A DNA stretch of 34,097 nucleotides. Source: Elusimicrobiota bacterium (lineage in GTDB: Bacteria > Elusimicrobiota > Elusimicrobia > Elusimicrobiales > UBA9959). Below are positions 29,002-34,097 of this stretch, piece after piece. A program made the translations under genes and the position numbers. The DNA lies in contig JACQWV010000036.1 of NCBI GenBank assembly GCA_016209085.1, forward strand, positions 1 through 34,097, in the 5' to 3' direction. How positions within the stretch are numbered: the first letter of the stretch is position 1; each line of letters begins with the position of its first letter. Under the pieces are notes generated by a model. It made no database searches, was not told the DNA's origin, and was given only the letters and a program-made list of their open reading frames with translations.

Positions 29002-29129
29002 ACCCCGTTAGAGATAGGTCGTGCTTGCACGACCGTACATTTTTAAGACTTTTAGTTTAATGCTATTATGAATATAGATATACCTGCATCTTAGGTTTAA
29101 GCTTTGATTGGTATATCTCTAAACGGGGT
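29002..29129. mobile_element. 128-bp MITE-like element with ACCCCGTTAGAGATA ends
   Basis: ACCCCGTTAGAGATA (29002-29016) and TATCTCTAAACGGGGT (29114-29129) are inverted ends with one inserted base. Just inside the left end is a strong hairpin GGTCGTGC-TT-GCACGACC (29017-29034) followed by GTACATTTTT, which could terminate transcription of the upstream pair. No gene lies inside. Confidence 0.78.
29017..29045 (+). terminator. Possible intrinsic terminator inside the 29-kb MITE
   Basis: The 8-bp GC-rich stem GGTCGTGC / GCACGACC with a TT loop is followed within a few bases by TTTTT. It lies 15 bp after the stop of the HELAH gene. Confidence 0.5.
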
Positions 29130-29143
29130 AAAATATATTTAAG

Positions 29144-31363
29144 ATGAAACTTTTTTACAGGCACATTCTTCCCAGAATCATATTTCTTCCCTTGATTTTT
29201 ATCATTCTGCTTTTTGCAGCAGGCACCTTCGCAATAAAGTTAATGTTTAAGCCGGAAGACCTGAGGGACATACTGACAGGCCAGCTTCAGACAATTTTCA
29301 ACAAACCGGTTCAGATACAATCGGCCGACATATCTCTGGACGGAAAGATAAAATTAAAAGGCCTGAGAGTTCTGGAGCCTGGCGCCAAATTCGGCATAGA
29401 TTTCATGCAGGCGGATTATCTTTACGCCGAATACAGAATACCCGCGATCATAACGGGGAAAATAACTATAGACAAAATCATAATAATATCTCCGAAAATA
29501 GAGCTTATAAAATCCGAAGACGGGAACTGGAATTTTTCAGACATCGTCTCCGGCTACAGCGGGAAAGAAGGCAGACAGAAACTTAAAAAAATAATCTCGG
29601 CGCAGATAAAAGACGGAACTCTCAACTTGAGAGACATGCGGAACAAACGTTCATTTTCAATGGAAAACGTCAATATAAACTTCAGCGATTTCAGGCCGGA
29701 CGGCGAATTTCCGTTCTCAGCTTCCATATTTTTCACCAACGATATGCGCCGCAACGGCGACTCAGGCGCTGTGAGCTATGCGAACAGCCGCAACGCCGCC
29801 TCCGGCCCCGGACAAATTTTCAGAAAATACCCGAGCGGACGCCTGTATTGCGAAGGGCTGCTGAATCTTAAAGATTTTGACTGGGAACAAGCCGCCGCAA
29901 AAGACATTTCCGTAATTCTTAAAATTTTAAATAAATCCGTCAAAATAGCCGGAAGTCTGAACAATTTCAAAACGCCTGCTTTGAAGCTGAATTTTTTTCT
30001 GCCTGAACTTTCCGCCAGGGACCTCCCCGGTCTGAAGATTCCGCGCGAACTGCGCATCGGCCAATCGGAATGGAACATTGAAGCGTCTTTGAATGGAAAA
30101 GACGCGATGGAAATAACGAGACTTGACGGTAAAGCAGGCGGAATATCGGCAAACATTAAAGGCAGGATTGGCTTCGGCGGCGGATTCAAACCGGATTTGT
30201 CCGTTTATTTGCCCCCGTTTGAAACAAGACAGATATCAAAAACGTCGCCGGGCCTGGCTTTTAAGAATTTTTCCGGAAAAGCGCAGATAAAACTGGCCGT
30301 CGGCGGGAACACGGGAGGAGGCATATCGAAAATATTTTTTAATCTTGACAGAACGGGCTTCACGCGTGAAGATATGCGTTTTTCAAATCTTGTTCTTACG
30401 GGCTTGATTTCCAGGGATTTTAAAAATAATTACATCAGGATTAAAAACGGCCAGATCCTGCTCCAAAACCAGGAATTAAGCGGCTTATATCTCAAAACAG
30501 AAGTTTCGCCGCAGAGCATTACGGCGGAATACTCGGCCAAATGGAACAGACATCCGATTAAAGGGACTTTAACCATAAATTCTTATCTTGCAAAAGACAA
30601 AAACCTGAAATTTTCCGGAAGCGCCAAAAAGATAAAGACAAGCGATTTAAAGCTCCTGAAAGATAAAATCGCTCTTTTTAAAAATCAAAAACCCTCAGAA
30701 CCGAAAACGCCTGGAATTGAATGGATACAGCAGATAAAGAATTCAATCCCCGAAGGCTATTCAAAAATAAAGGGGACATATCTTATTGAGGAGATGGAAC
30801 ACGACTACTTCAAAAGCAGGAATTTTCACTTCTCATGCGATCTTAAAAATATATCTTCGGGCGCGGCCGGGCTCAACGGAATAATCGCGATAAAGAGCGG
30901 GGAAGGCGTATTTTATCAGGTGCAGGAAACCGCTGAAAAAGACAAAATGTATAAAATACTTTCAATGCCGATTCTTTTCATACACAACATGAACAAAATA
31001 GGCGCGCTGAAGCTTGACAAAGAGCTCAAAGACGTGGCTTTTAACTCAGCCGGAGCCCTGTATCGGCTTGAATCAGGCAGAATGCTGATAAAAAATTTTT
31101 TTATCAGCGGCAAGGACATTTCCATGTATTCAACCGGCTGGATAGACCTTGTCGGCGAGACTATCAGCTTAAAAGTTTATACAATATTCAGTAAATATTA
31201 CGCTATGGGAGGACTGCCCGAACGGTTTACCGACTCAAGCGGGAAACCTGCTTTAGCGTTCCAGATTGAAGGCTCTGCCAATAAGCCTTCTTTTCAACTG
31301 CTAAGTTCCCAGGAAAGCAGCAATATAATAGATAAAGCAGTCAAAGAAGGCATAAAATTTTAG
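29144..31363 (+). CDS. Large AsmA-like envelope protein
   Basis: The 739-residue protein has an N-terminal TM anchor (about 12-32, IIFLPLIFIILLFAAGTFAI) and an extended beta-rich periplasmic region. The AsmA-type N-terminal pattern is clear: FNKPVQIQSADISLDGKIKL, IISPKIELIKSEDGNWNFSD. The C-terminal part (ISMYSTGWIDLVGETISLKV, FQIEGSANKPSFQLL) matches AsmA-like C-terminal domains. It is a longer paralogue-type relative of the protein at 11215. Its promoter is probably just inside or right of the MITE end (TAAAAT at 29129-29134, 9 bp before the ATG). No strong ribosome site is seen. Confidence 0.82.
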   Translation: MKLFYRHILPRIIFLPLIFIILLFAAGTFAIKLMFKPEDLRDILTGQLQTIFNKPVQIQSADISLDGKIKLKGLRVLEPGAKFGIDFMQADYLYAEYRIPAIITGKITIDKIIIISPKIELIKSEDGNWNFSDIVSGYSGKEGRQKLKKIISAQIKDGTLNLRDMRNKRSFSMENVNINFSDFRPDGEFPFSASIFFTNDMRRNGDSGAVSYANSRNAASGPGQIFRKYPSGRLYCEGLLNLKDFDWEQAAAKDISVILKILNKSVKIAGSLNNFKTPALKLNFFLPELSARDLPGLKIPRELRIGQSEWNIEASLNGKDAMEITRLDGKAGGISANIKGRIGFGGGFKPDLSVYLPPFETRQISKTSPGLAFKNFSGKAQIKLAVGGNTGGGISKIFFNLDRTGFTREDMRFSNLVLTGLISRDFKNNYIRIKNGQILLQNQELSGLYLKTEVSPQSITAEYSAKWNRHPIKGTLTINSYLAKDKNLKFSGSAKKIKTSDLKLLKDKIALFKNQKPSEPKTPGIEWIQQIKNSIPEGYSKIKGTYLIEEMEHDYFKSRNFHFSCDLKNISSGAAGLNGIIAIKSGEGVFYQVQETAEKDKMYKILSMPILFIHNMNKIGALKLDKELKDVAFNSAGALYRLESGRMLIKNFFISGKDISMYSTGWIDLVGETISLKVYTIFSKYYAMGGLPERFTDSSGKPALAFQIEGSANKPSFQLLSSQESSNIIDKAVKEGIKF

Positions 31364-31376
31364 TTAGGAGGTTACG

Positions 31377-31982
31377 ATGTCCAAACTCGGAAAACTTGAC
31401 GTTGTGGGACTCCTTCAGGAGCACGGGGCCATATTAACCGGACACTTCCAGCTGCCTACCGGATTTCATACCCAGACCTATATTCAAACTTCTCTTGTTC
31501 TTCAATATCCCCATCTTGCGCAGAAAATAGCGAAAGCAATGGCTTCTAAATTTCCCCAGGAAGTAAATGTGGTGGTCTCTCCCTCTCTCGGCTCCGTCGT
31601 AATAGGCCAGGAAGTAGCCAGGGTTAAAAAGGCGAGATCTATTTTTACCGAGCGCGTGAACGGGGTAATGATCCTGAAAAGAGATTTCAGAATATCAGAA
31701 GGCGAAAAAGTCCTCATCGTTGACGACGTGCTTAACAGCGGGAAACTCACGGGAGAAGCAACCGCGCTGGCGCAGGGCTACGGCGCAAAAGTCATGGGCG
31801 TAATAGCCATAGTAGACCGTTCAGTCAATCCATTGCCGCTGAACGTGCCTGTAAGAGCTCTTATTTCCTATCCCCTTCAGTTCTATGCGGCTGAGAACTG
31901 CCCGTTGTGCAGCCAGAAAATACCGATAAGCATACCCGGACTCAAATCCCATCAGCCGCCTTTTAATATTGAAAATATATAA
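31377..31982 (+). CDS. pyrE: Orotate phosphoribosyltransferase
   Basis: The 201-residue type I phosphoribosyltransferase joins orotate to PRPP to make OMP. The PRPP-binding loop is VLIVDDVLNSGKLT (residues 112-125), and AILTGHFQLPTGFHT is the N-terminal hood typical of PyrE. The C-terminus has CPLCSQKIPISIPG, seen in the thermophile-type subgroup. The start is fixed by AGGAGGTTACG-ATG. The next gene appears to start inside its stop codon. Biosynthesis of pyrimidines here contrasts with the degradative cluster at the left end. Confidence 0.9.
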   Translation: MSKLGKLDVVGLLQEHGAILTGHFQLPTGFHTQTYIQTSLVLQYPHLAQKIAKAMASKFPQEVNVVVSPSLGSVVIGQEVARVKKARSIFTERVNGVMILKRDFRISEGEKVLIVDDVLNSGKLTGEATALAQGYGAKVMGVIAIVDRSVNPLPLNVPVRALISYPLQFYAAENCPLCSQKIPISIPGLKSHQPPFNIENI

Positions 31983-32764
31983 AAACAAAAACCATAGCTC
32001 TTCTTTCCGATTTCGGCCTGAACGACCCCTTTGTAGGAATCATGAAGGGAGTCATGCTTTCAAGCGCTCCCGGCATCAGCATAATTGACATCACTCACAA
32101 CGTTCCCCCCCAGGACATACAAACAGCAAGCTTTTATCTGATGATGAGTTTTGAATATTTTCCGAAGTCCACTCTCTTTATCGCGGTGGTAGACCCGATG
32201 GTCGGGACAGGAAGAGGAATTATATGGGCCAAAACCGAAAACTACCAGTTTATATGCCCGGACAACGGCATAATAAGCTGGGTGGAAGAAAAGGAAAAAA
32301 TAACGGAAGCCCGATTCATAAAAAACGTCGGCTTGTTCCTGCCGAAAGTCAGCTCGACTTTTCACGGCCGCGACATCATGGCGCCGGTTGCGGCGGCTCT
32401 CGCGAAAGGACTTTCCGAAAAGAAATTAGGCCCTGTTTTCGCCAGCTACAGGAAAAACCAGTTTCCCCATCCCGCCAGGATCGGCAACAGGGTCTTGGGG
32501 CAAATCATAGCGGTTGACCGCTTCGGCAACGCAACGGCCAATATTACCAAACAGCATATAAACGCAAAATCAATATTTATCGTATCCGACAAAATTATAA
32601 AAGGCCTTAAACTGACTTATGCCTCGGTGCAGGAAGGAGAGCCTCTCGCCTTAATCGGTTCCTTTGGTTTTCTTGAATTTTCCGTCCGCAACGGCAATTT
32701 TGCAAAAACCTTCAATGTAAAAACCGGGCAGGAAATAGAAGTCATGGTGTCATTAGATGAATGA
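31979..32764 (+). CDS. SAM hydroxide adenosyltransferase (DUF62), apparent AUA start
   Basis: The family's N-terminal motif, here ALLSDFGLNDPFVGIMKGVM, begins upstream of the first ATG (32042). Going back, the frame is open to a TGA at 31970 but has no ATG, GTG or TTG before 32042. ATA at 31979 gives MKTKTIALLSDFG if read as start, the normal family N-terminus, overlapping the pyrE stop. An ATG start would lose the conserved Asp residues that bind SAM. Later motifs: IAVVDPMVGTGRG, ICPDNGIISW, TFHGRDIMAPVAA and VDRFGNATANI. The enzyme converts SAM plus water to adenosine and methionine. It overlaps the next gene by 8 bp. Confidence 0.85.
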   Translation: MKTKTIALLSDFGLNDPFVGIMKGVMLSSAPGISIIDITHNVPPQDIQTASFYLMMSFEYFPKSTLFIAVVDPMVGTGRGIIWAKTENYQFICPDNGIISWVEEKEKITEARFIKNVGLFLPKVSSTFHGRDIMAPVAAALAKGLSEKKLGPVFASYRKNQFPHPARIGNRVLGQIIAVDRFGNATANITKQHINAKSIFIVSDKIIKGLKLTYASVQEGEPLALIGSFGFLEFSVRNGNFAKTFNVKTGQEIEVMVSLDE

Positions 32765-33941
32765 CCTGAAAATCATAAAACTCAAGCCATACGGCGAAAA
32801 AAGGGCATTATCCGGACACCCCTGGATTTTTTCCAACGAACTGGAAAAGCCGGACAAAGACATTGAGCCGGGTTCCATATGCCGAATAGTCTCATCCTCA
32901 AATCTGCCGGTCGGCACGGGTTTTTTCAATCCTCACAGCCTGATTTCCATAAGATTGCTTGCAAACGGAACAAAAAATCTTGAACCGGATTTCGTGCAGA
33001 GAAGGATTTCACAAGCCATAGCAGCCAGACATGAGCTCGGCATAGCGGAAAGCGGCAGGATGTTTTACGGCGAATCCGACGGAATCGGCGGATTAATAAT
33101 AGACAAATACGCCGGCATCGTCGTGGTTGAAATGCTTTCCGCAGGCGCTGAAAAATTGAAAATAGAGATTGTCAAAACCATCATGGAAAAACTTGCGCCT
33201 GAAGCCGTATTCCTGAAAAATTCCCATGAATTCAGAAAGTTAGAGAATCTTGAACTTTATGAAGAAACCGCGTTCGGAAAAGTTCCTGATACCGCGCTCA
33301 TAACCGAAAACGGCATTAAATACGAAGTTCCTGTTAAAAGCGGGCAAAAAACCGGGCATTTTTTTGACCAGAGGGAAAACCGGGCATTCCTTGCGCCGTA
33401 TTTCAAAAGCAGAAAAGTCCTTGACCTTTACTGCTACACAGGCTCTTTTGCCCTGACAGCCGCCGGAGCCGGCGCAAAAACAGTCTGGGGGGTTGATTCC
33501 TCCCGGAATGCGCTTGATTTCGCGGTCAGGAACGCAGCTTTAAACAATCTTGCGGATAAAGTGATTTTTAAAAAAGAAGACGCTGAAAAAATCCTGAAGG
33601 CAATGCTTGCAGACGAACTGCCCGAGAAACCCGATTTCGCGCTTTTGGACCCGCCGAACTTCGTAAGAAGCAAAAAGAACATTTCCCAGGCGAGAAGACT
33701 TTATATCAAACTAAATGCTTTTGCCATCGGAGCTCTACCGCCGGACGGATATCTCGCAACCTCTTCATGTTCACGCCACATCTCCAGGGAAGATTTCGTA
33801 AATATTCTCAGCGCGGCAGCGGCTCAAGCCCGGCGGAAAGCCATACTGGTGGAACTCCGCGGCCAGGCAAAAGACCATCCGATACTTCTAAACATGCCTG
33901 AAACAGAATACCTGCACTTTGCACTATTAAGAGTCCTTTAA
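32757..33941 (+). CDS. Class I SAM-dependent rRNA methyltransferase, RlmI family
   Basis: The 394-residue protein has an N-terminal PUA domain (residues 1-70, LKPYGEKRALSGHPWIFSNE), an RlmI-like linker domain (GLIIDKYAGIVVVEML) and a Rossmann methyltransferase. SAM motif I is VLDLYCYTGSFAL, motif IV is LLDPPNFVRSKK, and the conserved cysteine is in TSSCSRHIS. RlmI makes m5C in 23S rRNA; other PUA-MTases of this family exist, so the target base is inferred. Last gene of the pyrE transcript, ending 10 bp from a convergent gene. Confidence 0.9.
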   Translation: MNDLKIIKLKPYGEKRALSGHPWIFSNELEKPDKDIEPGSICRIVSSSNLPVGTGFFNPHSLISIRLLANGTKNLEPDFVQRRISQAIAARHELGIAESGRMFYGESDGIGGLIIDKYAGIVVVEMLSAGAEKLKIEIVKTIMEKLAPEAVFLKNSHEFRKLENLELYEETAFGKVPDTALITENGIKYEVPVKSGQKTGHFFDQRENRAFLAPYFKSRKVLDLYCYTGSFALTAAGAGAKTVWGVDSSRNALDFAVRNAALNNLADKVIFKKEDAEKILKAMLADELPEKPDFALLDPPNFVRSKKNISQARRLYIKLNAFAIGALPPDGYLATSSCSRHISREDFVNILSAAAAQARRKAILVELRGQAKDHPILLNMPETEYLHFALLRVL

Positions 33942-33951
33942 CCCGAATTCC

Positions 33952-34097
33952 TCATCTATAAAACGACTTATCTTTATGCACCAGAAAAATATTTTCTTTT
34001 TTTGCTGATTTCAATAAATCATCAGTAAAACCGCTTTTGCTAAACAAAATAAAATATTCCTTTCTGCCATTTTCAAAATATTTAACAGTTTTGGATT
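33952..34097 (-). CDS. C-terminal end of a DUF234-type AAA ATPase (cut by window edge)
   Basis: The minus strand carries 47 residues ending at 33952. They include VKYFENGRKEYFILFSKSGF and TDDLLKSAKKENIFLVHKD. The FSKSGFT segment is the end of the DUF234 nuclease-like domain found at the C-terminus of archaeal-type AAA ATPases, a relative of the DUF4143 ATPase at 14729. Only the tail is visible, so intactness cannot be judged. Confidence 0.68.
   Translation of the reverse strand, partial: SKTVKYFENGRKEYFILFSKSGFTDDLLKSAKKENIFLVHKDKSFYR

Overview
The window looks like chromosome from an uncultured diderm bacterium. Evidence for an outer membrane is a beta-barrel protein with a periplasmic LysM domain, two AsmA-like proteins and an exported cell-wall amidase. 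The mix of genes and the very repeat-rich intergenic DNA would fit a lineage such as Elusimicrobiota or Omnitrophota, but no rRNA or marker gene is present, so this placement is only an inference.

Layout. (1) 1-5006, minus strand: a reductive pyrimidine / beta-alanine catabolic cluster. In transcription order it holds a ferritin-like protein, a beta-ureidopropionase-type amidohydrolase, dihydropyrimidinase, a class III aminotransferase broken by an internal deletion plus frameshift, and a (methyl)malonate-semialdehyde dehydrogenase cut by the window edge. Palindromic repeats and a GIY-YIG nuclease flanked by inverted repeats lie between the genes. (2) 5018-8164, minus: a MITE-like element, a GAF-PAS sensor protein and an N-acetylmuramoyl-L-alanine amidase. 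(3) From 8228 everything runs on plus: a beta-barrel/LysM protein, a receiver-TM-propeller protein with a PilZ-like partner, and an AsmA-like protein. (4) 12527-26749: a complete glycine cleavage locus (lpd, gcvT, gcvH, gcvPA, gcvPB) plus a lipoate-protein ligase.

The gcv locus is split. Between lpd and gcvT sits about 7.5 kb of visibly AT-richer accessory DNA (about 13.9-21.4 kb). It carries an MNT/HEPN pair whose MNT is fused in frame to the end of Lpd, an AAA/DUF4143 ATPase, a truncated second MNT, a PIF1-like helicase with a C-terminal WYL-like domain next to an XPF/ERCC4-type nuclease, and a three-gene unit of a GHKL ATPase, a small protein and a nucleotidyltransferase. Three copies (two complete, one partial) of a roughly 154-bp MITE punctuate the island. 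The complete ones start GTAA, end TTAC, have palindromic ends and are flanked by perfect 8-bp target duplications. This island is the best candidate for an undescribed genome-conflict system.

(5) 26839-33941, plus: a stand-alone AsnC/Lrp ligand-binding domain, a response regulator, another MITE with the same core as the one at 5 kb but different ends, two membrane proteins (one with HELAH), a 128-bp MITE, a large AsmA-like protein, pyrE, a SAM hydroxide adenosyltransferase that appears to start at AUA, and an RlmI-like methyltransferase. The C-terminus of a DUF234-type ATPase enters from the right edge on minus.

Recurrent themes: repeats alter genes (two copies of one 32-bp palindromic element inserted in frame in gcvPA; MITEs supplying start or stop codons), gcvT and the aminotransferase carry internal deletions, several operon heads look leaderless, and many intergenic gaps are dyads of low-complexity octamer-like repeats. 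No tRNA, rRNA or CRISPR array was seen.
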